From Bacillota bacterium (GTDB lineage: Bacteria; Bacillota; Limnochordia; Limnochordales; ZCTH02-B6), in the NCBI GenBank assembly GCA_017578085.1, contig PKQR01000056.1, positions 1 to 12,515 on the forward strand: a stretch of DNA of 12,515 nucleotides, written 5' to 3'. This document shows, in pieces, positions 1-9,100 of the stretch; the first letter of the stretch is position 1; every line of letters begins with the position of its first letter. The translations under genes were made by a program, and so were the position numbers. Below the pieces are notes generated by a model that saw only the letters and a program-made list of their open reading frames with translations, was not told the DNA's origin and ran no database searches.

Positions 1-2538
1 CCGTCCCAGGTCCAGGACGATGACGATGGGAAACTCCAGGCCTTTGCTCTTGTGGACGCTCATCACGCGCACCACATCGTCGCTTTCGCCCACCGCGGGC
101 GCGGTGCCCAAGTCCCCCGCGGCGTCCTGCAGCCGCTGGATGAAGCGCAGGAAGCGGGATAGCCCTTGGCGGGCGAAGGTGTCAAACTGGCGCGCCCGCT
201 CATACAGCGCCCGCAGGTTGGCCTGGCGCTGGCGCCCCCCGGGCATGGCCCCCACGTAGTCAAAGTAGCCGGTTTCGGTCAGCACTTGCCAGATCAGCTC
301 GGACAAGGGCCCCCGGCGCGCCCGGGTGCGCCAGTCCTCCAGCCGCAGCAGGAAGTCCCGCAGCCGGCGGCTGAGGGCACCGAGGTCGTCGCGGGCCGCC
401 GCAGCCATCACGGCATCAAGGAAGTCGCCCTCCTTGTACGCCGCCCGGATGCGGGCCAAGTCAGCCGGGGTAAACCCGCCCAAGGGGGACCGGAGCACGG
501 TAGCCAGGGGGATGTCCTGCCGCGGATTGTCCAGGATCGACAGGAGGGCCAGCATGGTGTCGACTTCGAGGGCGGCGAAGTAGCCCGTGCCCAGCTCCGC
601 GTAGGCCGGTACGCCGTAACGGGCGAAGACGTCCAGCACCGCGTTGGCCTTATGGCGCGTCGCGCGCAGCAAGACGGCCACATCGCCGTAGCGGGCCGGG
701 CGATAGCCGCCTGCGGCCTTGTCCCACACCAGCGCCTCCCCGCCCAGCACCAACTCCTGGATGCGCTGCGCGGCTACGACGGCCTCCCGCTCCAGAGCGT
801 TCAACTCCTCAAGGGGGTCTTCCGGTTCGTCCCCGCCCAGCTCACCCACCGCCTCCTCGCCGGCGACGGCCCCCTCCGTGGCGGGCGCCTCAACCGCTGC
901 CGCCACTTCCACCAGCGCCGGCTGCATGGCCTCCGCCGCGGCCCGCAAAAGGCGCGGCTCGCGCTCGAGGAGATGGAATTCGATGGGCGCGTCGACGCCA
1001 CCGGGGCCGTACGGCGCCCGGAACACCAGCTCCGCCGCCGGGTCGTAGGGTATTTCCCCCGCCGCCGGGGTCATGATCTGCCGAAAGAGGAAGTTGACCC
1101 CGTCTACCACGGGCTTGCGGCTGCGGAAATTGGCCTGCAGGTCGATGCGCCGCTCCCCGTTGCCCGCGGGCATCCGCGGGGCATAAGGCGCGGCCCGGCG
1201 GTAGCGCTCGAGGAAGAGGGTGGGGTCGGCCTGGCGAAACCGGTAGATGCTCTGCTTGACGTCGCCCACCAAAAACAGCCGCCCGCCGTCCTCCGCCCCG
1301 CCGCAAATGCGGGTCAGGATCGCTTCCTGGACGCCGTTGAGGTCTTGGCTTTCGTCCACGAGCACCTCGTCAAACCGGGCCCGCAGCTCGGCGGCGACGT
1401 CCGGGTCCTCAAGCAGGCGCAGGCACAGGTGTTCCAGGTCCGCAAAGTCCACCGCGCCCCGCTCCCGCTTGGCCGCCGCATAAGCCTCATCCAGCGCGAG
1501 CACTTGCTCGACCAGCGCGTCCATCAGCGGAGCCAGCGCCCGCACCTCGGCCAGCTGCTCGCCCAGGGGCCGCGCGAGCCAGCTGCTGTAGAGCTCATGG
1601 ACGATCTTTTTGGCCGCGTCCCGCAACTTGCGGACCGCCTCGCGTACTTCCGGATCGCCCTCGCCCGCTTTCGCCCTGGGCAGATGGGGAAACTCGGCCT
1701 CGTGGGCCGCGGCGGCCAAGGCGCCCAGGCCCTGGGCGGCCAACCGTTGCAGCTTTTCGATCCGCTCCAAGTCCGCTTCCAGTGTTGCCGCGTGGCTAGC
1801 CACCCCGCCGGGCCCGGAAGCTTGCGCCAGCGCCTGGCGCAGCAGGGCCGCGGCGCGTGCGAGGCGCACCTGGGCCAACTGCGCGAGCTCCCGTTCCCAC
1901 GGACTCCCCGCAAAGCTCTCCTCGTCCAGCTCCCGGTACGCCCGGATGCACGTGCGCAGCCAGCCTACGGGGTCCGGCAGGCTGCGGGCGTAGTCGTGCA
2001 AGGCCAGGATAAACTGCCGCAGGTCGCCGTCGCCGCCCGCGCCGCCGTAGGCGATGGCCAAGCGGCTGAAAGCGCTCTCCGGTTCCGAGCGGTCGTAGGC
2101 CGCCTCCAACACCTCGTCCAGCACATCCAAGCGCAACAGCTGCGCCTCGTGCTCGTCCATTACCCGGAACTCCGGATCCAAGTCCAAGCGGTAAAAGTGC
2201 TGCCGGAGCACCGTCAGGCAAAAGGCGTGCAAGGTGGAGATGCTGGCCTTGGGCAGGAGCATCAACTGCCGCATCAAGTGCCCATTATGGGGATTGGCCG
2301 CCAAGCGCTCTTCCAACGCTTGCATGATCCGGTCCCGCATCTCCCCGGCGGCCGCCTCGGTGAAGGTGACCACCAGCAGGCGGTCGATGTCGACGCCGTC
2401 GTCGGCGATCAGGCGGATGATGCGCTCCACCAGCACCGCCGTCTTCCCGGATCCGGCCGCGGCCGACACCAGGAGATGGCCGCCCCGTGCCTCAATCGCT
2501 GCCCGCTGGGCGTCGGTCCAGTCCCGCACCTGGCTCAT
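1..2538 (-). CDS. addA: AddA, ATP-dependent helicase/nuclease subunit A (3' part beyond window)
   Basis: This is the catalytic 3'-5' helicase subunit of AddAB, which unwinds and resects double-strand breaks for RecA-dependent repair. I translated the open minus-strand frame: 846 residues with no stop to the window edge, against about 1230 in the family, so motif VI and the C-terminal RecB-like nuclease lie outside. UvrD/Rep (SF1A) motifs appear in order: Q motif around W7-Q11, Walker A AAAGSGKT (26-33), TFTEAAAGEM (58-67), ISTLHAFC (100-107), DESQD (395-399, the DExQD box), GDVKQSIYRFR (425-435), NFRS (470-473) and VHKSKGLEF (828-836). An acidic, Ala/Glu-rich linker lies at about 537-580. The ATG start overlaps the addB stop as ATGA and has a strong ribosome binding site at 2547-2554, which implies translational coupling. 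No frameshift is seen. Family assignment is very secure. Confidence 0.96.
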   Translation of the reverse strand, partial: MSQVRDWTDAQRAAIEARGGHLLVSAAAGSGKTAVLVERIIRLIADDGVDIDRLLVVTFTEAAAGEMRDRIMQALEERLAANPHNGHLMRQLMLLPKASISTLHAFCLTVLRQHFYRLDLDPEFRVMDEHEAQLLRLDVLDEVLEAAYDRSEPESAFSRLAIAYGGAGGDGDLRQFILALHDYARSLPDPVGWLRTCIRAYRELDEESFAGSPWERELAQLAQVRLARAAALLRQALAQASGPGGVASHAATLEADLERIEKLQRLAAQGLGALAAAAHEAEFPHLPRAKAGEGDPEVREAVRKLRDAAKKIVHELYSSWLARPLGEQLAEVRALAPLMDALVEQVLALDEAYAAAKRERGAVDFADLEHLCLRLLEDPDVAAELRARFDEVLVDESQDLNGVQEAILTRICGGAEDGGRLFLVGDVKQSIYRFRQADPTLFLERYRRAAPYAPRMPAGNGERRIDLQANFRSRKPVVDGVNFLFRQIMTPAAGEIPYDPAAELVFRAPYGPGGVDAPIEFHLLEREPRLLRAAAEAMQPALVEVAAAVEAPATEGAVAGEEAVGELGGDEPEDPLEELNALEREAVVAAQRIQELVLGGEALVWDKAAGGYRPARYGDVAVLLRATRHKANAVLDVFARYGVPAYAELGTGYFAALEVDTMLALLSILDNPRQDIPLATVLRSPLGGFTPADLARIRAAYKEGDFLDAVMAAAARDDLGALSRRLRDFLLRLEDWRTRARRGPLSELIWQVLTETGYFDYVGAMPGGRQRQANLRALYERARQFDTFARQGLSRFLRFIQRLQDAAGDLGTAPAVGESDDVVRVMSVHKSKGLEFPIVIVLDLGR

Positions 2539-5500
2539 CGCACCGTCCCCTCCCGGGCCGGCCCGGCAACCCCGCGGGCCGGGCCGGCGGCATTGGCCCC
2601 ACCGCCCGCGGTGGTGCAGGCAGCGTGAATCCGTTCCCACGCTGCGGCGCGGTCCAGGGACGGCAAGTCGCGGTAGCCGTTGCCCTCCACCAGGGAATCA
2701 AATTGGCAGACGCCGCGATAGGGGCAGTTGGAGCACGGCCGCACATGGCCCATCCTGTAGGGTGCGACGGCGATCTCGCCGTCGAGGATCCTCTCCGCCA
2801 GGTTCGCCAGCCGAAGGCGGACAAACTCCATGAGCGCGGCAAAGTCGTCCAGGGAGGCCGTGTTGCTGTTCCGGCTCACGCGGCCGTCCTTGTTGACCTT
2901 GACCATTAGCAGGTCCGACCCGGCCCCCGAGACGCGCACGTCCATGAGCTCCAAGACATGCGGCTGGTCGATGAACAGGCCCCGCATGCGCAAGCTGCGC
3001 CGGAGCAGCGCGTCCAGCTCGGCCCCGTCGACGGGCACGTCCTGGTTGAGGAGCGGCTCCCGCACAGGGAAGTACAGCGCCCCGGCGGGATACACCGGCC
3101 CCCCGGGCCCGAGCCCGGCAGCCCGGGCCAGGTCGCCCGCGTGTTGCACCGCGACCGCCAGGTAGACCGGCAGCTGCAGCGACAGGCCGTGCACGACCAG
3201 CCCCGGCTTCAAGTCCCGGTCTGAGCTCTTGTAGTCGATGACCCGCACGTAGACCCGACCCGCATCGTCCTGGGCCAGGTCGACCCGGTCGATCTGGCCG
3301 CGCAGCCGCAGCTCCCGCTCCCCAGCCAAAGGGATGACCCACGGCCCCCACGCCGCGCCCGGGCGCCCGAAAGCCACCTCCACCGCTGCCGGCCGGAAGC
3401 GGCCCCGCCGGGCGTGCTCCGTCAGTACCCACACGGCCCGCCGTACGGTACGGCGCAATACCTCCCCCAAGAAGGCGTGCCTGGCCGAGCTGAGCATGAG
3501 CTCGCCGCCCAGTGCGGGCAAGAGCTCGTCCACGCACGCATCGGCCAGCGTGCGGGCCGATGCGTCGTCCAGCTGCCCCCAATCGGTGCCCCTTTCTCTT
3601 AGCTCATCCACGAAGCGCCGCAAGGCCGCGTGGAGGAAAATGCCCGCTTGCAGCCGGTCCAGCCGCCACTCGGGACGTTCCTTGAGGCCCAGGCCGTAGG
3701 CGGCAAAGTGCTGAAAAGGACATGCAGCGAAGCTTTCCAGCCGGGTGACACTGGTGCGCAACGTGGCACCATAGAGGTCTTGCGCCACCGGCGGCGGCAG
3801 CGGCGGCACCGCGTTGTGGTGGTCAAGCGCGGCAAACACGCCTTCCGCCCGGCGCCGCAGCTCGGGGTCTCTCGCCACCCACTGGTACATGCTCCACCAC
3901 AGGGGGCCGGCCTGCTCCCCGGCCCGGTGGCGCCGCAGGCGCGCCGCCAAGAGCGCCGTCAGGCGCTCCCCGTCCACCATCCGCTCGAGCCAGCCTTCGT
4001 CGCTGGCCGGCTCCACCGGCACCGGCTGGACCTTAAGGTCCGGGAACAATTCCCGCAGGCGGCGGACAACAAAGGAGGGAGCGATTTCCCGCCCCTGCTT
4101 GTCGGCGGTGGGCCAGCTGACCCAGAGGAAATCGCTGGCCCGTGTCAGGGAGATGTACATGAGGTACTGCTCCCTGAGGAGCATGGCGCGGCTGGTGGGC
4201 GACAGCACCAGCCGGGTTTCGGCCAAAAGCTCCCGCTCGCGGTCGTTGAAAATCACGTCCTCGGCCGGGCGCTTGGGGAAGCTGCCGTCGGAGGCCCCAA
4301 GCACGAACGCGGCCTTGATGTCGGGCTGGCGGGACCGCTCCACCGAGCCAACCAGCACCTGGTCGAGCCCCGGTGGCACAAGGCCGATGCGCAGCGATTC
4401 GAGCCCGGCTTCGACGATCTGCCGGAACTCGCCCATCGACAGCTGCTGGTCGCCCATGGCGTCCACCAGCTCGTCAAGGATCTGCATCATCCCTTGCCAG
4501 GCCCGCGCGTGCTCCTGCACCTCCTCCGGCTTGCCTGCCGCCTCGGCCGCCTCCATCCAACGCTCCAGGGCAGCGGCCACGCCCAGCTCATCCAGCATGT
4601 CCCACACGGCCGCGGCCATGTCCCGGGCGCAAACCGCCGCCTGGAGCCGTTCCGCCAGCCGGCGCAACGGGCCCAGGGCCCGGTCCCGGGCCGCATTGAT
4701 CTCTTCCAGGTCCTGGCGGCCTGCCTCAGCTGCCGCACGGTCATTGTCGTCCAAGGTGTAGCGGCGCCGGTACGTCCAGGGTTCGTCCCGCACCCATGCG
4801 GCCCCCTCGATCCCGTGCTCCAGGGCGTAATTTTCCAGTCGGTCGGCTTCGTCCCGGGAAATGGGCAACAGGTCAGTCTTCAGGCAACGAACGACTGCCT
4901 CCGTGGGCCAACCGTTCGCGACCGCCTCCAGGGCGGACCGCACCAGCTCCGTCAGGGGATGGTGGGACAAGGGGCGCCGCGTGTCGATAAAGTAGGGGAT
5001 GCCATAGCTTGCAAAGACGGCCGCGATCAGGTCCCGGTACGTTTCGAGCTCCCGCACGACGACGGCCATGTCTCGGAAACGCCAGCCCCGTTGGCGGGCG
5101 AGGCGCAAGATCTCCCGCGCGCAAGCCTCGACTTCCGTCCGGGCGTCGGCCGCGGCCACCAGCTTCACGGCGCCCGCACCGTCGCCTCCCGGGCGCACCT
5201 TGCGGGCACCGAACAGCTCCCGCTCCACCAACGCCAAGGGAGGACTGGCGGCAAAGCGCGGCGGCGGGTTCTGGGACAGGAGCCGGGGCTCCTCGATCTC
5301 GAGGCCGTCTTCCTGGGCTAACGCCATCAGCTGTGCATAAGTTTCCCTGGTCGGGGCAAACAGGTCGAGCTCGGGCGCGTGCCCGCTCCCTGCCGCGGGC
5401 AGAGCGCCGCCTCCCCCAGAAAGCTCCTCGCCTGCGGCGGCCGGGTCCAGGCAAAGGGCGATTTCGACCCGCTCGGCCACCCGCCAAAGTGCCCGCAGCA

Positions 5501-6155
5501 CCTCGAGCTCCTGCGGGGTGAACCCCATAAACCCGTCCACCCACACCCGGGCGCCTTCGGCCACGCCGCTGGCTCCCAGATGGGCCGCGACGACGTTCAA
5601 TAGCTCGTCGGGATCGGTGAAGCGGCCGTCCACGTAGTCGGCAAACGCCCGGTAGATCAGGGCCAGGTCGTGCAGCTTGGCCGCCAAGACCCGGTTGGGC
5701 CCGCCGGCGAGCAGCGCCCGGCGGCCTTCCAGGTCCTCCGGGCGGCAGCGGTAGGCCCGGAGCTCGGCCAACGTGTTGGCCAGCTTGTCCACAAACCCCG
5801 GCTGGCGGGCCGCCTTGCCGAACACCTGCAGCCGCGGGCCGTGGCGGTGGATAAGGGCCCGGAGCACCATGCGCTTGCCCAGTTCACCCAGGAGCGGCTG
5901 CGCACCCAGTCCCGTCGCCTGCATCACGCGGGCGGCCAGGCGTTGGAAGCTCAACACGTGGGCCCGGTGCGTCGCCCGCACATCGGCTGCCAGCAGCAGC
6001 GCCCGTTCCATCTGAAATGTGGCCTGTTCAGGCGTGAGCAGGATCAACGGCGGGCCGTCCGGCCCTGCGCGCAGCTCGCGCCGGATCGCGTCCAAGCAGG
6101 CGAAGGTCTTGCCGCTCCCCGCCCGCCCCAAGAGAAACCGCAGCCGCGCCGCCAC
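2535..6155 (-). CDS. addB: AddB, ATP-dependent helicase/nuclease subunit B
   Basis: This 1206-residue partner of AddA is complete; Bacillus subtilis AddB has about 1166 residues. In characterised AddAB the AddB subunit carries an inactive helicase fold that reads Chi, plus a nuclease domain held by an iron-sulfur cluster. Seen here: Walker A GRAGSGKT (10-17), the LGASDGSFPKRP block near 615-640, and an EQYLMYISLTRAS block near 660-675. The four cluster cysteines are Cys812 (in FAACPFQHFA) and Cys1141/1144/1150 (C-x2-C-x5-C). The RecB-like nuclease residues are Asp956/Asp959 (IDRVD), Asp974-Tyr975-Lys976 (IDYKSS) and a QLPVYL motif just after. The start codon is GTG, with GGAGGG at 6165-6170 spaced 9 nt. 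It begins 17 nt after the upstream ATPase stop. The last 25 or so residues are a Gly/Ala/Pro-rich tail containing AGPAR twice, probably unstructured. Confidence 0.97.
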   Translation of the reverse strand: MAARLRFLLGRAGSGKTFACLDAIRRELRAGPDGPPLILLTPEQATFQMERALLLAADVRATHRAHVLSFQRLAARVMQATGLGAQPLLGELGKRMVLRALIHRHGPRLQVFGKAARQPGFVDKLANTLAELRAYRCRPEDLEGRRALLAGGPNRVLAAKLHDLALIYRAFADYVDGRFTDPDELLNVVAAHLGASGVAEGARVWVDGFMGFTPQELEVLRALWRVAERVEIALCLDPAAAGEELSGGGGALPAAGSGHAPELDLFAPTRETYAQLMALAQEDGLEIEEPRLLSQNPPPRFAASPPLALVERELFGARKVRPGGDGAGAVKLVAAADARTEVEACAREILRLARQRGWRFRDMAVVVRELETYRDLIAAVFASYGIPYFIDTRRPLSHHPLTELVRSALEAVANGWPTEAVVRCLKTDLLPISRDEADRLENYALEHGIEGAAWVRDEPWTYRRRYTLDDNDRAAAEAGRQDLEEINAARDRALGPLRRLAERLQAAVCARDMAAAVWDMLDELGVAAALERWMEAAEAAGKPEEVQEHARAWQGMMQILDELVDAMGDQQLSMGEFRQIVEAGLESLRIGLVPPGLDQVLVGSVERSRQPDIKAAFVLGASDGSFPKRPAEDVIFNDRERELLAETRLVLSPTSRAMLLREQYLMYISLTRASDFLWVSWPTADKQGREIAPSFVVRRLRELFPDLKVQPVPVEPASDEGWLERMVDGERLTALLAARLRRHRAGEQAGPLWWSMYQWVARDPELRRRAEGVFAALDHHNAVPPLPPPVAQDLYGATLRTSVTRLESFAACPFQHFAAYGLGLKERPEWRLDRLQAGIFLHAALRRFVDELRERGTDWGQLDDASARTLADACVDELLPALGGELMLSSARHAFLGEVLRRTVRRAVWVLTEHARRGRFRPAAVEVAFGRPGAAWGPWVIPLAGERELRLRGQIDRVDLAQDDAGRVYVRVIDYKSSDRDLKPGLVVHGLSLQLPVYLAVAVQHAGDLARAAGLGPGGPVYPAGALYFPVREPLLNQDVPVDGAELDALLRRSLRMRGLFIDQPHVLELMDVRVSGAGSDLLMVKVNKDGRVSRNSNTASLDDFAALMEFVRLRLANLAERILDGEIAVAPYRMGHVRPCSNCPYRGVCQFDSLVEGNGYRDLPSLDRAAAWERIHAACTTAGGGANAAGPARGVAGPAREGTVR
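2547..2554 (-). promoter_or_regulatory. Ribosome binding site of addA
   Basis: The minus strand reads GGGAGGGG, 8 nt before the addA ATG at 2538. It lies inside the end of addB and fixes the addA start at the ATGA overlap. The base of an 11-bp GC hairpin lies 2 nt upstream. Confidence 0.8.
2557..2588 (-). repeat. 11-bp all-GC inverted repeat just upstream of the addA ribosome binding site
   Basis: The plus-strand arm GCCGGCCCGGC (2557-2567) is perfectly complementary to GCCGGGCCGGC (2578-2588) across a 10-nt loop. It lies within the addB coding end, where it encodes the duplicated AGPAR tail. In the mRNA it could form a strong hairpin ending 2 nt before the addA ribosome binding site. Its role is unproven; in such a GC-rich region part of the complementarity may be compositional. 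Confidence 0.6.
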
Positions 6156-6164
6156 CAGCTACCG

Positions 6165-6170
6165 CCCTCC
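6165..6170 (-). promoter_or_regulatory. Ribosome binding site of addB
   Basis: The minus strand reads GGAGGG, 9 nt before the GTG start at 6155, inside the 17-nt gap after the upstream ATPase gene. It supports the GTG start, after which the Walker A motif begins at residue 10, as is usual for AddB. Confidence 0.8.
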
Positions 6171-6172
6171 CG

Positions 6173-9100
6173 TCACGGGTTTGCCTGGACCGCGGCGAGG
6201 CTGCCTTCCACCATGGACACAGACCGGCCCCAGGCCGCGAAGTCTTCGCGGTGGGAAAAGAGAACGATCTGCCGCTGCACCGATGCTTCCTCCAGCGCTG
6301 CCCGGATACGCGCCAGCCGCTCCCCATCGCAATTCACGAAAGGATCGTCCAATAGCAACGGCAGCGGCGCCGCACCGCCGACCAGGTCCGCGATGGCCAG
6401 GCGCAGCGCGAGGTAAAGCTGGTCTTGCGCCCCCTGGCTCAGCTGGGCCACCGCGCACGCTTGCCCGTCGGGCTCCACGACTTTGACCGCGAACCCCTCA
6501 TCCAGCTCCACGCGCCGGTTGCGCCCGCTGAAACGCTGGAAGTAGCGGGTAGCCATTTCGGCCAGCCGCACGCGGTGGGTCGCCTGGTACTCCTCCACCG
6601 CGGCCGCCAGCTCCCGGTGGGCGCGCGCCATGGCACGGGCTTCCATGGCCAGCGCGTCCCGCTCGCGGCGCAGGGCGGCCAGCTGCTCCTGGGCCTGGGC
6701 GATGTTGATGACCTGGCTGCCCAAAAGGCGCGCCTGCTCCTGGAGGAGCTGCCGCACCTGTGCCGCGGCCGCCTCGGCTTGGGCTTGCCAGCGGTCCCGC
6801 TCTTCCTCCAGCTTGCGCACCTTGGCCTCAAGGACCTCGCCATCCTCAGCCTCGTCCGGATGGGGCAGGCCGGGGTGGGCGGCGCTCCACTGCTCCAGCT
6901 GCTGCCAAGCGGCCGTTGCCTGGCTCTGCACATCCAGCAACCGCTCCTGCAGCCCGGCAGGAGTCGACACGTCGTGCGCCCGGAGCACCCCCGCCAGCTC
7001 CCGTTCGAGACGGGCGAGGTCTTCCTGTGCGGCCCGAAACGCCTCCCACCGCCGGCGGGCAGCCGCCGGATCGCCGCCCGCAGCAGCCAGCACGCCGTCC
7101 AAGCGCTGCCGGAGGGAATCGAGTTCCGCCATCCAGCCGGCCATGGGCTGTTCCTGTTCCCGGGCCGCCAGCGCGCTGTCCCAGAAATCCGGCGGCAACG
7201 CCTCGAGCTGGGCAACGAGTTCTCCCATGGTCGCCGGCGGTCGCCCGGTGGAACCCAATAGGCTGGCCAGCTGCCCCCATGCGCCGGGTAACCGACCCGC
7301 CGGTACCTCTTCCAACGCCAGCGTTTCGATGCCCGCCTGCCGGCGGGCGAAGCCCAACAGCCACTCCCGCCGGGCGGCGGCCTGCTCGTTCAGGGTCGTC
7401 CACCGCCGGAAAGCCGTTTCAACCCCGTCCCCAAACCGCTCCCGGGCCGGAGCCGTGGCCGCCAGGAAAGCGCCCAGCGCCCGCTCGGCCGCCTGGACCC
7501 GCGCCGCGAGCTCCCGCTCCTCGTCGTACGGGGGCAGCTGCCGCCTTAGGTCGTCCAGCGCCGCCGCCGTCTGCTGCCTTTGCAATAGCCGCTCCCGCAG
7601 GGCCCCCAGCGCCGCGGGATTCACGCCCCTGAAGCGGTCGTCCGCGGCCAGGGCCTTGTCCAGGGCTTTCAGCTCTTTCTCGGCCGCTGTTGCCTGCCGC
7701 TCCAGCTCCCGGAGGGGCGCCTGCAGCCGGAGCGTGAGGGAGGTAAGCAAGGCCATCGTAAGCGACAACGTGGCGAATACGCCGCCCCAGCCAAGCTGCC
7801 CGTGGACCAAAACGGCCAGAACCCCGCCGAGCAACAAGAGCAACGCCCATGCCAGCGCGACGCGGGCCCGTGTCTTGGGACGGAGTTCCCGCAGGCGGTC
7901 CTGGATCTCTCGCAGGCGATCGACCGCCTGGGATCGCTGCGCCTGGAGCGACAGCTGCTTTTCCACCGCCGCGAGGTCGTCATCGCTCCAGGCTTCCAGA
8001 TCCGCAAAAGCCTGCCCGAAACGGTGCTTCTCGGCTCGGTACCGTTCAAAGGGCTCCTTCCACGCCGCCAGAGCAACCCGGGCCTCTTCCACCTGCCGCT
8101 CAAGGCGCATGCGCTGGGCCGTGTAGTTGGCGTACATCTCCCGCTCGGCAGGTGAAGCCGCGGCGAAAACCCCGTAAGCTTGCAACTCCGCCTCCAGGGC
8201 GGCCAGGCGGGCTCTTTCCGCGCGGTACTCGCTCCACTCCCGGAGCAACTCGGCGGCGCGCCCTTCAAGGTCCGCCAACTCCCTGGCCGCCGCTTCCCGG
8301 GCGGCCCGGACGCGCTCTTGCAGCTGCTCCAGCCGCACGAGCTCGCTGCCCAGGTTCTCCAGATCCTCCCGATTCGCCAGTTCGGGAAACTCGGCCTGGA
8401 GACGGCGGCGCTTTTCCTCATGGGCAGCCTCGAGCTTCTGCACGGTTTCCCACGAGCGGACGAGCTGCGCATAGTCCTTTAGCAGCGAGCGCCGGCGCAG
8501 GAGCAGCGACCGCCACTGGCTCCAGGCGGCGAGGGCGTCTTCCGCCTCCTTGCATCGCTGGCGAGCGGCCGCCTCCTCCCGTTGCAGCCGGGTGAGCTCC
8601 GCCTGGATGACCTCCAGCGAATCGGCCGTTCCTTGGCTCCTGGCAATCTCGGCCTCCAGCTCCGCAATCTGCTGGTCCAGTTTTTCCATCCGCCCGTCCT
8701 TTAGGGCGTCCCTGTCCGTGACCCCCAGGCCACGGCTGTACTTGGTCAGGGTCCGCACGCCGCTCACCAGCTGCTCCAGAGCTTGGCGGAAGGACGCGGT
8801 GCCCGCTCCTGACAATAGCTGCTGCACGTCGGCGTCGAGGCCATGGGGCTCCGGTAGGGGCTGTCCCAGGGCAAAGGTGCTCATGAACAGTTCCCTGGAG
8901 GTGATGCCGATGGTTTCCTGGAGGAACTCCTCATAGCGCACGTGCCGCCGCTTGGCGTTGGGATTGTGCTCCCCCGCCAAAAGCGGCTGCCAGCCAGCGC
9001 CAGTCCACCGTGCGACGCTGATGCGATGGTTCGCGAAATCCCGCTGGATGCGAAACCGGTCCTCGCCGGCCTCGAATTCCAGCTCGCCTGCAAAGCGGGG

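Noticed and set aside
166..2628. 820-codon plus-strand open frame, exactly opposite addA
   Set aside because: It is in codon register with addA on the other strand. G/C-rich third positions remove stops from the antisense frame. Its translation is rich in Arg, Gln, Pro and Gly and shows no domain, while the minus strand has all AddA motifs.
3630..5321. 563-codon plus-strand open frame opposite addB
   Set aside because: Same compositional shadow effect; the minus-strand AddB reading has the nuclease and cysteine motifs throughout.
6630..8126. 498-codon plus-strand open frame opposite the YhaN-like ATPase
   Set aside because: Its translation is Ser/Arg/Ala-rich low complexity, an antisense reading of coiled-coil codons; no supporting start context or domain.
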